Positions 1 through 9,084 of a DNA stretch of 64,000 nt are shown piece by piece. Source of the DNA: Methanocorpusculaceae archaeon UBA425 (GTDB lineage Archaea; Halobacteriota; Methanomicrobia; Methanomicrobiales; Methanocorpusculaceae); assembly GCA_002506085.1 (NCBI GenBank), contig DAWV01000005.1:74885-138884 (forward strand). The letters run 5' to 3'. Position numbers and translations under genes: made by a program. The notes beneath the pieces are model-generated. The model saw only the letters and a list, made by a program, of their open reading frames with translations. It was not told the origin of the DNA and did not search any database. Each line of letters starts with the position of its first letter. The stretch's first letter is position 1.

Positions 1-1053
1 GATTATTTCAAGTAAGGCACGGTCCGTGTGCGGCAGAAGATATGCTGCATTATACAGATCCTGAGAGGAGATGTTTCTCTGGAATTCATGCGTGTCTGCG
101 CGGATTCCATAGAAAAGAGCCGTCGCAACTTTCGTATCAAGCGGAAGATAAAGCTCCTGAAGATATTGGGTCAGAATAGATGCCGTTGCACCGGCTTCCG
201 GTCTGGATTCAAGGAAATCCGGTTTATTTTCCCGTACAACACCATCTGCACTGTGATGATCAATGATGATATTTATCTTGGTGTCCGAAGGGAGATCATT
301 GTTCATTCCGGGAGCAACACTGTCTACAAGGGCGAGATAATTACATTCAGTCAGAATATCTTTTGTCAAATGCTCCATTTTTATCTCGAGCAGATTAACA
401 AATGCGCGGTTTTCCTGATGCCCGATATTTCCCTCATAAAGAATCCTCGTTGCAAGCTTCCCGTTCGAGGCATCATTTGCAATTACTGAAAGTGCCATTG
501 CGCTGGAAATTGAATCCGGATCCGGGTTTTTGTGAGTGATAATACCAAGCGTGCCGGTCCAGGAAGCAAGAAGCGAATGCAGCTTCTGGGCATTTCTTGA
601 GGCAATGAGATTTGCCATGTGGTTAACAGCCGACTTGGCAACTACCTGCTGGGGATATAAGACAACATCTGCCCCGTTATCTGCAAGCAGATCTGTGGAA
701 AAAAGGTCAACGGCACGGGCGATTATATTTACATTGGGATATGCTTTTCTGATATTCTGAACTGCGGCCAGATTGGCATCTTTATTCGATGATAGAACGA
801 AAACAACTTCCGGTTCAGGAATTTTGGTAATTAACAGTGGATCACTGATATCCCCTATCATTGCCTGGTGACGATGATCACGCAGATCATCAATGCGTTT
901 TTGATCGGAATCGACAATCAGAATATTATCATTTGTCTCGTCCAACTCTTCGAGTATATTATAGCCTATACTCCCGCATCCCAGCATAAGATATTTTATT
1001 TGTTTATTTTTATTTTTCTGGGGTGCGGCCGGCGCCCCATCAGTCTCAACCAT
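1..1053 (-). CDS. TrkA-N / DHH phosphoesterase fusion protein (3' end beyond window)
   Basis: The reading frame is open from an ATG at 1053 to the left edge (351 codons, no stop), so the C-terminus is missing. After a polar Ala/Lys/Asn-rich leader comes a TrkA-N Rossmann domain with the glycine motif GCGSIG near residue 26 and an acidic residue (IVDSD) about 20 residues later, which would bind NAD or a nucleotide. A DHH-family phosphoesterase domain follows, with HKNPDPDS as metal motif I and DHHSADG as the DHH motif. The family is known in archaea as cytosolic TrkA-N/DHH fusions. Hydrolysis of a small phosphodiester or nucleotide under redox or nucleotide control is an inference. It is divergent from tRNA-Lys. 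Confidence 0.8.
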   Translation of the reverse strand, partial: MVETDGAPAAPQKNKNKQIKYLMLGCGSIGYNILEELDETNDNILIVDSDQKRIDDLRDHRHQAMIGDISDPLLITKIPEPEVVFVLSSNKDANLAAVQNIRKAYPNVNIIARAVDLFSTDLLADNGADVVLYPQQVVAKSAVNHMANLIASRNAQKLHSLLASWTGTLGIITHKNPDPDSISSAMALSVIANDASNGKLATRILYEGNIGHQENRAFVNLLEIKMEHLTKDILTECNYLALVDSVAPGMNNDLPSDTKINIIIDHHSADGVVRENKPDFLESRPEAGATASILTQYLQELYLPLDTKVATALFYGIRADTHEFQRNISSQDLYNAAYLLPHTDRALLEII

Positions 1054-1125
1054 ACATATCTATTTGCATTGTTGATTTATTAATGATATGGAGATTCAAC
1101 ACCCTCTGAAAGATTATAAGAAAAT

Positions 1126-1135
1126 CTATAAATAA
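1126..1135 (+). promoter_or_regulatory. TATA box of tRNA-Lys
   Basis: CTATAAATAA lies about 40 bases upstream of the mature tRNA 5' end. This fits an archaeal promoter that starts a short tRNA leader. Confidence 0.5.
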
Positions 1136-1175
1136 TACCGCGGCATATGTAATTAGGTCAAAAGACACAGAACAG

Positions 1176-1249
1176 GGGCCAGTAGATCAGTCAGGCAGAT
1201 CGTCGGACTCTTAATCCGCAGGTCGGGGGTTCAAATCCCTCTTGGCCCG
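1176..1249 (+). tRNA. tRNA-Lys (anticodon CTT)
   Basis: A 74-nt cloverleaf. The acceptor GGGCCAG pairs with TTGGCCC (one G-U), the D stem is GATC/GATC, the anticodon loop CTCTTAA has CTT at 1210-1212, and the T arm has GGGGG/CCCTC around TTCAAAT. The discriminator base is G. The top anticodon-stem pair (T/C) is mismatched. There is no intron and no encoded CCA. It reads AAG codons. A run of seven T follows directly. Confidence 0.95.
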
Positions 1250-1254
1250 TTTCG

Positions 1255-1261
1255 TTTTTTT
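1255..1261 (+). terminator. oligo-T terminator of tRNA-Lys
   Basis: Seven consecutive T start six bases after the tRNA 3' end, the usual archaeal termination signal. Confidence 0.5.
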
Positions 1262-1379
1262 AAGAATTATCTAAAGTAAAGCATTTTAGATAATTATCCA
1301 AATCTTTATTCTTTACATCTAATGATAATAAGAAAGAACAGTTACGGATATGCTGCTAAAAAATATTGTAGTAAGGCCC

Positions 1380-1772
1380 CTACTTTTTTTTAGGATTTGC
1401 CTTTCTTTTTGACATGGATGGAAGATCCAGCATATATTTGCCGTCATCCCCCATACCGATAATAATATCCGGAGATTCTGCGAGCCGCTCCAGATTCAGC
1501 TCATATTTGCCTTTACTGACAATTCTCACACTCTCGACACGCTCCAGAATATCGGTCGGGCGGGTCGCCGGTCCCTGGTGTTTTACTTCGAGTACTTCCT
1601 GCTTCGTCTCTTCAGCAATCTTTTCGATGGACTTTCCTTCCAGCACGTCCTCATTTTTCACGCGGTCACTCACGTAGAGAAACTTTTTGCCGCCGCAACT
1701 CGGGCAACCGCGGAGAATCTCAACTGATCCATCGCGAAACTCGCGCCCGCATTTTGTACATTTATGAGGCAT
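1380..1772 (-). CDS. oapC: Zn-ribbon protein OapC (DUF2072-like)
   Basis: 130 residues. An N-terminal zinc ribbon has CTKC at residues 5-8 and CPSC near 23-26. A charged middle and a basic tail (KRKANPKKK) follow. It is the third gene of a tight operon with an Era-like GTPase and a DUF2073 protein, the euryarchaeal set called origin-associated proteins OapA/B/C in haloarchaea. The gap to oapB is 3 bases. Family knowledge suggests a nucleic-acid-linked role, but the biochemical function is unsettled. The assignment rests on the ribbon and gene order. Confidence 0.75.
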   Translation of the reverse strand: MPHKCTKCGREFRDGSVEILRGCPSCGGKKFLYVSDRVKNEDVLEGKSIEKIAEETKQEVLEVKHQGPATRPTDILERVESVRIVSKGKYELNLERLAESPDIIIGMGDDGKYMLDLPSMSKRKANPKKK

Positions 1773-1775
1773 GGA

Positions 1776-2144
1776 TTACTGTGCTGCTGATGCCCACGCA
1801 ATAAGTCTGTCTTTTTCCCGCGAAAGCATTTTCAACTGATCAACCGGACCAATGACCATCAGACGCGGCACATTGCTCTTCTTTCCGAAAAGTTTCGTAA
1901 TGAATCCTTTGTCGCTGCCGGATGACGGATAGGTTTCGATTTCAATACCGGAAAATGTCCCGGGATTAATTTCCATCATCGTTGTCTCAAGAAGCTTACC
2001 CTGTTCTTCCGGGGTAAGACCTTTCTCCAAAACAACAACGCTGCCCTGACGGACATCATCCAGAATCAGACGTATCTTTTCGTATGACGTCATCTTGGAA
2101 AGACGCTCGGCGGACAGCATATCAATCTGAACTCCCTGAATCAT
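1776..2144 (-). CDS. oapB: DUF2073 protein OapB
   Basis: 122 residues, soluble, no membrane segment. The protein has an alpha/beta pattern (VVVLEKG, PRLMVIGPV) with the conserved stretch LTPEEQGKLLETTM and a basic FITKLFGKKSN segment, as in the DUF2073 family that always travels with the Era-like GTPase OapA. It sits 5 bases after oapA and 3 bases before oapC, so the three are almost certainly co-transcribed. OapB-type proteins have been linked to RNA binding and to replication-origin neighbourhoods. Which of these applies here cannot be read from the sequence. Confidence 0.75.
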   Translation of the reverse strand: MIQGVQIDMLSAERLSKMTSYEKIRLILDDVRQGSVVVLEKGLTPEEQGKLLETTMMEINPGTFSGIEIETYPSSGSDKGFITKLFGKKSNVPRLMVIGPVDQLKMLSREKDRLIAWASAAQ

Positions 2145-2149
2145 TTACA

Positions 2150-2776
2150 TCACCTGAAGACCTCGGAAATCTTCGCGTAGAGTTCATCCATGTTGTGACC
2201 CTCAAGACCGGAGATCTCAACAACCGGGTGTTGGGGGAATGCACTTTTGATTCTCTGCGGGGCTGCATCCGGAAGGTCGATCTTGTTTGCAACAATAATG
2301 ACCGGCAGCTTACGTGCCTCAATAATACCGACCATCATAATATTTACATGCATGAATGGATCCTGGGTGCTGTCAAGAACATAGATGACACCGTCAATAT
2401 CCTCACGCAGCCAGTGCATGGCTTCGGCAACTCCTTCTGTGGCTTCACGGGCACGGGCAATGGCTTCGTCCTGTTCCATACCATATTCCATAAACTCATG
2501 ATAATCAATTTTTGTCGTAACACCCGGAGTGTCGACAATATCAATGAGGAGTTTGGTGCTGCCCGAATTAATCTCAACGCCTTCCTTTCTTCTCGCACGA
2601 CGGGTTTCGTGAGGTATTTCACTGACCGGTCCAACTGCTTCACCGGTCACATCCCGGACAATCCGGTTGGCAAGTGTGGTTTTACCCGCATTTGGTGGAC
2701 CATATATCCCCACCCGCGACCTTTTTTTGCCAAACAGCTTTCCGAAAAAGTTTCTGATACGTGGAAATGCTACCAT
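2150..2776 (-). CDS. oapA: Era-like GTPase OapA
   Basis: A P-loop GTPase of 208 residues. G1 is GPPNAGKT near residues 27-34, G3 is DTPG, and G4 is NKID. The N-terminus is short and basic (FGKLFGKKRSR). An upstream in-frame ATG at 2833 exists. I prefer ATG 2776 because AGGTG lies 8 bases before it and the extra 19 residues are unlike a GTPase N-terminus. It lacks a KH domain, so it is not bacterial Era. It leads the oapA-oapB-oapC operon. No orc1/cdc6 gene lies in this window, so the origin link is only by family name. Confidence 0.8.
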   Translation of the reverse strand: MVAFPRIRNFFGKLFGKKRSRVGIYGPPNAGKTTLANRIVRDVTGEAVGPVSEIPHETRRARRKEGVEINSGSTKLLIDIVDTPGVTTKIDYHEFMEYGMEQDEAIARAREATEGVAEAMHWLREDIDGVIYVLDSTQDPFMHVNIMMVGIIEARKLPVIIVANKIDLPDAAPQRIKSAFPQHPVVEISGLEGHNMDELYAKISEVFR

Positions 2777-2833
2777 TAAAACACCTAAATTGGATTGTGT
2801 AGTATATCTCTCTTTATGGGATATAAACCTCAT

Positions 2834-3105
2834 GCTATTTAACCGGCAAACCTAAGGTACCCACTCAGATAAGAGCGGTGAAAAAGTCCTGGAAGATATC
2901 TTTATATTTTATGTATTACCTGCCGTCTATAAATTATCTTTGCCTCCACCTTAAATACCTCTTAGCAAAACTTAGGTCAAATGAGAAATAACCCCAATAA
3001 AATGTTGAATTTTTGCGCGTTATTTTTAAATAATACTCAAAACATAAACATTTTAACCCTTGACAGAGTATTTACTCATTATACCATCCTACAGATGATA
3101 GAAAC
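2834..3105. other. divergent intergenic region
   Basis: The 270 bp between oapA and the first CBS gene are AT-rich and hold several TATA-like stretches (for example around 2905-2915 and 3024-3033). They probably carry the two divergent promoters. I see no ORF or RNA gene here. Confidence 0.4.
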
Positions 3106-3981
3106 ATGATGACACCAGCAAACCAATCCAAAGGAAAAAAGAATTGTATCCTTGATATCGCAAGTGTAAATGTCATCTCCGTCCCGCCAACGATGAGTAT
3201 AATTGAAGGAATCCAGATGATGAGCCGGCACAACTTCCGCCGTCTGCCCATCACCGATCCCGGAACCAGAAAGATGATTGGCATTGTTACAATCACCGAC
3301 GTAATAGATATGATGGGGGGTGGTAACAGATACAACCTCATTGCAACAAAACACAAGGGAAATCTCCTTGCTGCCTTAAATGAAAACATCAGGGAAATAG
3401 CCACATTAAATGTAACCGGCTTTACCCCCTCGACCACCATTAAAGCCGCAGCAAAGGTTCTGCTGAAAACAGGACACGGAGGATTTCCCATCCTGAATGC
3501 CGACAACACAATAGCAGGCATAGTCACCGAATATGATTTAATCAGGATGCTTGCCGGAATAGAATCAGACCTTGTAGTTAAAGACATCATGACAGCAACC
3601 CCGAAAAATGTCGCACCGGATGTTCCCCTCAGTCATGTAACAAAACAGATTGTTGAACACGGATACCGCAGGCTGCCCGTAGTTAAAGACGGTATCCTTC
3701 TTGGAATGATTACGGCCACGGATATTATGGGTTATATTGGAAACGGCAGAGTCTTTTCCGAGATGAAGACCGGAACTATCGATGAACTCCTCAGCCTCCC
3801 TGTCCGTGATGTAATGACGACCGCAGACCTTAGAACGGTGACCGCAGACATGCCCGTCAACGATGTAGCGAAAGAGATGCTGATTCGCGGAATTGGAGCT
3901 TTCCCGGTGTTGGACGGGAGAGAAGTCAAAGGTATTGTTACCGATTTCGACTTGGTAAAAGCCTTCACAGAAAAAGTCTGA
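3106..3981 (+). CDS. four-CBS-domain protein
   Basis: 291 residues made almost entirely of four CBS repeats, with motifs such as RRLPITDPGTRKMIGIVTIT, GGFPILNADNTIAGIVTEYD, YRRLPVVKDGILLGMITATD and GAFPVLDGREVKGIVTDFD. CBS pairs bind adenine nucleotides or related ligands and act as energy or ligand sensors. There is no fused enzyme domain, so any output must come through a partner. ATG 3106 is followed by a second ATG at 3109. A paralogue lies 152 bases downstream on the same strand. Confidence 0.85.
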   Translation: MMTPANQSKGKKNCILDIASVNVISVPPTMSIIEGIQMMSRHNFRRLPITDPGTRKMIGIVTITDVIDMMGGGNRYNLIATKHKGNLLAALNENIREIATLNVTGFTPSTTIKAAAKVLLKTGHGGFPILNADNTIAGIVTEYDLIRMLAGIESDLVVKDIMTATPKNVAPDVPLSHVTKQIVEHGYRRLPVVKDGILLGMITATDIMGYIGNGRVFSEMKTGTIDELLSLPVRDVMTTADLRTVTADMPVNDVAKEMLIRGIGAFPVLDGREVKGIVTDFDLVKAFTEKV

Positions 3982-4133
3982 TCCCCGCCTCCACCAGATG
4001 ACATCTGAAAATATCTGCAGATGATTCGCCTGGTGCCACTCAGAAAACACCCTTTGCAGAAATCGGACTGCAAAGAACAACGGTGTTTTCACTACACATC
4101 CGAATATACACTTCAACATAGGAGGTAGCAAAA

Positions 4134-4907
4134 ATGAACCAGAAACTAACCGTAAAAGACGTAATGTCCAAACCTGTTTCGATTGCAAAATCTGCACTGA
4201 TTCCGGAAGCTCTTTCAAAAATGCTCGATGAAGGAATTGACCCGATTGTAGTCACAAATGACCACGTCGTAGTCGGCACCGCATCCCGAAGAACCATCGC
4301 AGAAAAAATGGGAAGCAAAAAAACAGGAAATATTCCCGCATCCCAGATTCGTGTCGCAAGCGTTACAAAAGATGACTTTACCTCGGTTTATCAGGATCAG
4401 GACGCGGAGTTACTAGTCCCGCTTCTCCAAAGATATAAAATCGTCGTTGTATGGGATGAGGAACACCGGCTCATTGGCCAGGTTACCAAAGGAGACCTTC
4501 TGAAATATATCAGACCAGAGGGAACACTTGATGCCTTTATCGAGATTGCACCGAGAATTGATGCCAATGACCGGGTTGTCCAGATTCACCGCAGGATATC
4601 AAACAACGAGGCAACCCGGTTTGTCGTCATGGATGGGAATGTACCCGTCGGAATGATTACCGAAACAGATGTTGCCAAAGTCCTCGTAAAAATGAAAAGC
4701 GAGATTGACAAACACTTCGACAATGCTCTCAGGAACGTCACTGCAGGCGACATCATGTCATCACCACTCATTACGACTCAGGTAACCACACCTGTATCGA
4801 AAGTCGTGGACCTGATGCTTGCAAAAAACATCAGCACTATCCCGGTTGCAGATGGGAAAAAAGTCCTCGGGATCATTACCAGGAAATCTCTGGTCAATGG
4901 TCTCTGA
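4134..4907 (+). CDS. four-CBS-domain protein
   Basis: 257 residues with four CBS repeats (VKDVMSKPVSIAK, LIGQVTKGDLLKYI, VPVGMITETDVAKVL, VLGIITRKSLVNGL). There is no enzyme domain and no membrane segment. A strong ribosome-binding site, AGGAGGT, lies 9 bases before the ATG. It is a divergent paralogue of the gene at 3106 and probably a ligand-binding regulatory subunit. The 3' end faces the converging gene at 4922 with only about 14 bases between the stop codons. Confidence 0.85.
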   Translation: MNQKLTVKDVMSKPVSIAKSALIPEALSKMLDEGIDPIVVTNDHVVVGTASRRTIAEKMGSKKTGNIPASQIRVASVTKDDFTSVYQDQDAELLVPLLQRYKIVVVWDEEHRLIGQVTKGDLLKYIRPEGTLDAFIEIAPRIDANDRVVQIHRRISNNEATRFVVMDGNVPVGMITETDVAKVLVKMKSEIDKHFDNALRNVTAGDIMSSPLITTQVTTPVSKVVDLMLAKNISTIPVADGKKVLGIITRKSLVNGL

Positions 4908-4921
4908 TTACTTCCCCTTTT

Positions 4922-5575
4922 TTACCAGACTCTTCCGTCCACTCTTTTTGTGCTTTTTGCCGGCGAAAGTTTTCGCATTATCACTTCGGATTTAAGCACT
5001 TTTTTATAGAGCGTATCTCCGCCCGGGATTACTGCAAACGCGTCATTATCTCCGACACAACGAAGACCTGTCTTTGGATCGGTTGAAAGGACCAGCAGAA
5101 ACTCGACAGGATCTCCGTAGAGTTCCGATAATAGTGATTTTTTTGCGGCTACTTCTGCCAGAAATCCTTTGGTCCCCGTCGGGCTTGTGATGACCTCGCC
5201 AAAAACCCTGACCCCGTCTCTGGTCCGGATAAGCAGATCAATCTCTGCTGCAACGCGCCCACCTATCTTAAACCGGATTCCGCCATCCCGGGAGTACCAT
5301 AATCCGTCGGGGGAGTATTTATCATAGGGAATATACTCCGCGTCAGATAGTTTCGCCGCAATTGACTGAATGCACGGAGCTTCTTCGGATGAACTTATAA
5401 GGAGTTCGTAGACGAGTGCCTCGAAGAACTCCCCTGCAGCTGATTTGTGCAGAGGATGTTCCTCATCATAAAGAAGAGCACGATTCTGTTTTGTGAGATG
5501 GTGAACGGCACGCCTGATATGCGAGAGAGTAACTTCTTCACCTGCAAGAAGACCGGCAACCTCGGATGCTGACAT
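4922..5575 (-). CDS. conserved protein, possible PD-(D/E)XK nuclease-like fold
   Basis: 217 residues, soluble. An N-terminal helical part (SASEVAGLLAGEEVTLSHIRRAVHHL) is followed by AEIDLLIRTRDGVRVFGEV, which has the spacing of the restriction-endonuclease-like core (Asp, beta hairpin, then Glu on the next strand), with a helix and the strand EFLLVLSTD after it. The usual lysine of ExK is not obvious. The start codon overlaps the gltX stop (TGATG), so it is translationally coupled to gltX. Function is unknown. The nuclease-fold idea is a motif-level inference. Confidence 0.5.
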   Translation of the reverse strand: MSASEVAGLLAGEEVTLSHIRRAVHHLTKQNRALLYDEEHPLHKSAAGEFFEALVYELLISSSEEAPCIQSIAAKLSDAEYIPYDKYSPDGLWYSRDGGIRFKIGGRVAAEIDLLIRTRDGVRVFGEVITSPTGTKGFLAEVAAKKSLLSELYGDPVEFLLVLSTDPKTGLRCVGDNDAFAVIPGGDTLYKKVLKSEVIMRKLSPAKSTKRVDGRVW

Positions 5576-7257
5576 CAGCGGTGAGTGAAGTAAGCAATCA
5601 CTTTTCCATCTTTGACTGCATCTATTTTCGAGAACCCGATCCGCTCGAACTGAACAATTTTGCCGGCGTAACCTAATACTGCAGGTTCACAGAATCCCTC
5701 GGAGATTCCCTCGGGCATCAGAAGTGAACATGGCACTGCCATCTCTGCAGGAAGCCACTGAACAATCGCAGCCTTTGATGAACGGGCATCGGCAAGTGAA
5801 TTCCCTGCATACTCTGCAGTGTTTACACCGGTGACTTTGATATTGAACAGGTCCTTGAGCCGGAGCATTCTGCCAATCTCCATCTCGGCCTTAGGCAGGA
5901 GAACTTTTCCGGTGAATGAAAGAAGGCGGTCGCCCCGCTCAGGCTGGTTTGGATAAATCGGAGCATGGGCTTGGGTATTTTGAGCTCCGGCAATATCAAC
6001 TTCGACTGCATCCGGTACGAAGAAGTACCGGTCTGCTCCGGCATCAATGACTGCCTTGTTCTGGGCAAACAAATTCTCCCATGAGAATGAGATATCCGTA
6101 TCCCCCATACCGATATCGATGGTGGCAGCGCGAACCGCTTCCGGCTGAATCCCGCGACGGGCGAGGGCACGGAGCGTGCCCAGATGGATATCATCCCATC
6201 CGGTGTAGAGACCTTCGTTGATTCCTTTCCGCATTCCGGAGGTTGATAGTTCAAGTCCCGCGATGGACATCCGCCCGTAATGGTAGAAGTGAGGCATCTT
6301 CCAGCCGAAGTAGTTGTAAATATATTCCTGACGGCGGGTGTTGGCGATATGATCTTTGCCGCGGATGACGTGTGTCATTCCAAGGAGGTGGTCATCAATT
6401 ACCACCGAGAAGTTCATCAGTGGAAACACGAAGACTCCTGGTTTTCTTGGATGGGGGGTGCTGGTTAAAACCCGCATTGCGGCAAAATCACGGACTGCCG
6501 GGTCGGGATGGGAAATGTCGGTTTTGATACGGAGTGTAATCTCTCCCTCGGCATATTTGCCGGCGAGCATATCCTCAAACCGCTTCAGGTTCTCTTCGAC
6601 AGAGATGTCCCGGCATGGACAGGGAATCTTCTTGAGTTTTTTCTCACGGAACTCATTGTTATCGCAGGTACACATGTATGCCCCGCCGATTTTTATGAGT
6701 TCACGGGCATAGTCATAGTAAATCTCAAAACGGTCTGATTGGTAAATTACATCGGTAATCCCGATACCCAGCCATTTGAGATCTTCTATTACCATCTCGT
6801 ATGCTGCAGGATCGACACGTTTGGGGTCAGTGTCCTCCACACGGTAGTAGAATTTGCCGCCGTATTTTTTTACGTAGTAGTCATTCAGGACCGAGGCGCG
6901 GGCATGCCCGAGATGAAGCGGACCTGACGGATTTGGCGCAAACCGCATGATAACGCCGTTTTCTGAGTCAGGAAGGTCGGGTAGTTCATGACTCCTCTCC
7001 TTTTTTTCGTGCATTTTCCCAATGGCTTCCGGATCGAGTGCCATCAGTTTTTCTTCCCGCTGCTCCGGCGAGAGAGCTTCGACTTCGGCAAGAATCTCCG
7101 GGAGTATAGCGTTGATTTCTTTTACTTTTGCACGGAGTTCGGGGTGGGTTCCCATTACACTGCCTAAAATGGCGCCGGCACGCGGAACAGCCTTGTGTTT
7201 CACGGCGTTTTGAAGTGCCAGGACATATATATCATTGCGAATATCTGCGTCTGCCAT
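5575..7257 (-). CDS. gltX: glutamate--tRNA ligase (archaeal type)
   Basis: 560 residues, class I aminoacyl-tRNA synthetase that charges tRNA-Glu (and in archaea usually tRNA-Gln as well, before amidation). The HIGH signature appears as HLGH at residues 115-118 in NPSGPLHLGHARAS. An archaeal GluRS signature LSTSGMRKG sits in the KMSKS region. Cys pairs (CTCDN, CPCRD) lie in the insertion. The roughly 95-residue N-terminal helical extension is typical of the archaeal/eukaryotic GluRS-GlnRS family. The downstream gene starts inside its stop codon. Confidence 0.95.
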   Translation of the reverse strand: MADADIRNDIYVLALQNAVKHKAVPRAGAILGSVMGTHPELRAKVKEINAILPEILAEVEALSPEQREEKLMALDPEAIGKMHEKKERSHELPDLPDSENGVIMRFAPNPSGPLHLGHARASVLNDYYVKKYGGKFYYRVEDTDPKRVDPAAYEMVIEDLKWLGIGITDVIYQSDRFEIYYDYARELIKIGGAYMCTCDNNEFREKKLKKIPCPCRDISVEENLKRFEDMLAGKYAEGEITLRIKTDISHPDPAVRDFAAMRVLTSTPHPRKPGVFVFPLMNFSVVIDDHLLGMTHVIRGKDHIANTRRQEYIYNYFGWKMPHFYHYGRMSIAGLELSTSGMRKGINEGLYTGWDDIHLGTLRALARRGIQPEAVRAATIDIGMGDTDISFSWENLFAQNKAVIDAGADRYFFVPDAVEVDIAGAQNTQAHAPIYPNQPERGDRLLSFTGKVLLPKAEMEIGRMLRLKDLFNIKVTGVNTAEYAGNSLADARSSKAAIVQWLPAEMAVPCSLLMPEGISEGFCEPAVLGYAGKIVQFERIGFSKIDAVKDGKVIAYFTHR

Positions 7258-7346
7258 GTTGAGTAGATATTATTGGTAGGAGAGAGTGTTTATACTTACG
7301 GCTCCTGCTTTTTCGTATAGGTATTCTTTGAATAGGATAGGCTAAA

Positions 7347-7949
7347 TTAGATTCCACGGATAGAACTGAATTCTCTCTCTAAGACGGACAGCTCATCACG
7401 TGTATTGATATTGAACGCCAGACCCGGCTCATCGAGCAGGAGACAGAGTTCATCCTGAACCTCGTCAACAAGACTTCCCATGAATATATTCAACGCACAG
7501 GGAGTTGCCGGAACTCCGTTTATCAGCTCACGGTATCTTGGCTGCATTCCGTATTTATTGCAGAGGGTGAGCGGAATCCAGGTGGAACATGCAGATTTTC
7601 CAGATGCATGATACGCATCAAGAACCTTCAGGATAATCTCTGCAGTCAGACACGGGATATCGGCCGCGGAGGTAAAAATCGGACCATCCTCACCGGAAAG
7701 CTCAACGGCTTCACGGAGATCTTCCACATAACCGATACCGGTCGTGTCAATAAATTCGACATTATTCGCACGGCACCAGTTCCGGGTGAAAGGGGTCTTA
7801 TGCGAAGTCACGACATAGGGTTCACACTCCGCCCCGGCGAATGCATCCAGCACCCAGGAAATCATCGGACGATCATGAACCGGGACCAGAGCTTTTTCTC
7901 CAAGCCTGAGTCTCGACCCCTCACCGCCTGCAAGAATCAGTGCAAGCAT
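7347..7949 (-). CDS. cobY: adenosylcobinamide-phosphate guanylyltransferase CobY
   Basis: 200 residues with a nucleotidyltransferase N-terminus (LALILAGGEGSRL, then EKALVPVHDRPMI). CobY is the archaeal non-orthologous replacement of CobU and transfers GMP to adenosylcobinamide phosphate in late B12 assembly. MobA-like proteins look similar, but the overlap (13 bases) with the upstream cobD-type aminotransferase supports the B12 assignment. The frame ends 73 bases before the gltX promoter region. Confidence 0.85.
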   Translation of the reverse strand: MLALILAGGEGSRLRLGEKALVPVHDRPMISWVLDAFAGAECEPYVVTSHKTPFTRNWCRANNVEFIDTTGIGYVEDLREAVELSGEDGPIFTSAADIPCLTAEIILKVLDAYHASGKSACSTWIPLTLCNKYGMQPRYRELINGVPATPCALNIFMGSLVDEVQDELCLLLDEPGLAFNINTRDELSVLEREFSSIRGI

Positions 7950-8932
7950 GCAGACATTGCCTCTAAAACACGGGTGTTCTTCTCACGGGTTTCAACCGAA
8001 ACCCTGATTGACTCGGGAAGACCAAACGATGTGCAGTCTCTGACAAGAATCCCGTGTTTGAGCATGGCATTCGTGAACTCTGCCGCATTCCTTCCAAGAT
8101 GCACTAATATATAGTTCGCCGAACTTTTATCGGCGTGCAAGCCCAAATCGGTGAGGCGCGAAAAATACCATTCGCGTTCTGCAGATATTTTTGCCGCTGA
8201 AAGAGCCAGTTCATCATAGTGATCAAGTGCCGACATAGTATAGGCTTCAGCAAAGGCATTCACAGTCCAAGGAGTTCTCGCGGTTTCCATTTCTTCAATC
8301 AGATCCGCAGGACCAAAACCAAACCCGAACCGTATTCCCGGGACAGAGAAACATTTGGTTATCGAACGCATCACAAAAAGATTCTCTGATCGGATATCTG
8401 AGATGGACTCATTTCGTGCGGCGAGTTCCATGAAGGCTTCATCTACAAAGAACCGGCAGCCTTTTTTTGAACAGTCATCCAGAATAGAGAGCATTTCACT
8501 TCTGGGAGTTAAAATGCCGGTCGGGTTATTCGGGTTACAGAGGATACGGACATCGGCATCTTTTCCGGAAATAACATCTGCTCCGGCAAGCCTGGCGGAA
8601 AGGTCATATTCTGAGAAGGTCGGCGAATCGATTCTGACAGTATCATGACGGGAGAGCACCACATTGCAATATACCCGGATCAACTCTGCCGAGCCGTTTC
8701 CGACACATATTTCTTCTGTATCGCGGGAAAAAACACGACCTATTTTTTCCTTCAAAGCCGTGTATGAGTCATCAGGGTACGCGCAGAGATCAGCATTCCG
8801 GAAGTCGCAGGATACGTCGGGAACAAACGGATTCATGCTTGCACTCACGTCAAGAAGATTGCCAGTGTTATTTTGCCGGAGCGCGAGAATCCTACCACCA
8901 TGAACCGCTTTTTTGGGAAAATGTTCCTGCAT
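7937..8932 (-). CDS. cobD: threonine-phosphate decarboxylase (CobD-type, HisC-like PLP enzyme)
   Basis: 331 residues, fold-type I PLP enzyme. NPNNPTG is the cofactor-binding Asn motif, FVDEAF carries the Asp that binds the pyridine nitrogen, and SITKCFSVPGIRFGF carries the Schiff-base lysine. HisC aminotransferases share these motifs. Co-transcription and overlap with cobY favour L-threonine-O-3-phosphate decarboxylase, which makes the aminopropanol phosphate of the B12 nucleotide loop. A histidine-pathway role is the alternative. Confidence 0.75.
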   Translation of the reverse strand: MQEHFPKKAVHGGRILALRQNNTGNLLDVSASMNPFVPDVSCDFRNADLCAYPDDSYTALKEKIGRVFSRDTEEICVGNGSAELIRVYCNVVLSRHDTVRIDSPTFSEYDLSARLAGADVISGKDADVRILCNPNNPTGILTPRSEMLSILDDCSKKGCRFFVDEAFMELAARNESISDIRSENLFVMRSITKCFSVPGIRFGFGFGPADLIEEMETARTPWTVNAFAEAYTMSALDHYDELALSAAKISAEREWYFSRLTDLGLHADKSSANYILVHLGRNAAEFTNAMLKHGILVRDCTSFGLPESIRVSVETREKNTRVLEAMSACLH

Positions 8933-9022
8933 ATTATACTATTATCGTGGTCTCTGTCGACATAAATAAACCACAGATAGAAGAGAATAGAGAATAAATG
9001 ACCGGATTCGTGCAGAATAGTA

Positions 9023-9030
9023 TTATATAC
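9023..9030 (+). promoter_or_regulatory. TATA box of cdrS-ftsZ2
   Basis: TTATATAC lies about 110 bases before the cdrS start. It predicts a transcript start near 9050-9055 and an 85-nt leader that contains the inverted repeat at 9085-9119. Confidence 0.45.
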
Positions 9031-9084
9031 TTAAACATCCAATTAGATTTTGTCCAAACCCGGACGTCGGCCTAGTGTCTTGCA

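Noticed and set aside
2084..2779. 231-codon plus-strand frame across oapA
   Set aside because: It is the antisense shadow of the Era-like GTPase, whose motifs are intact.
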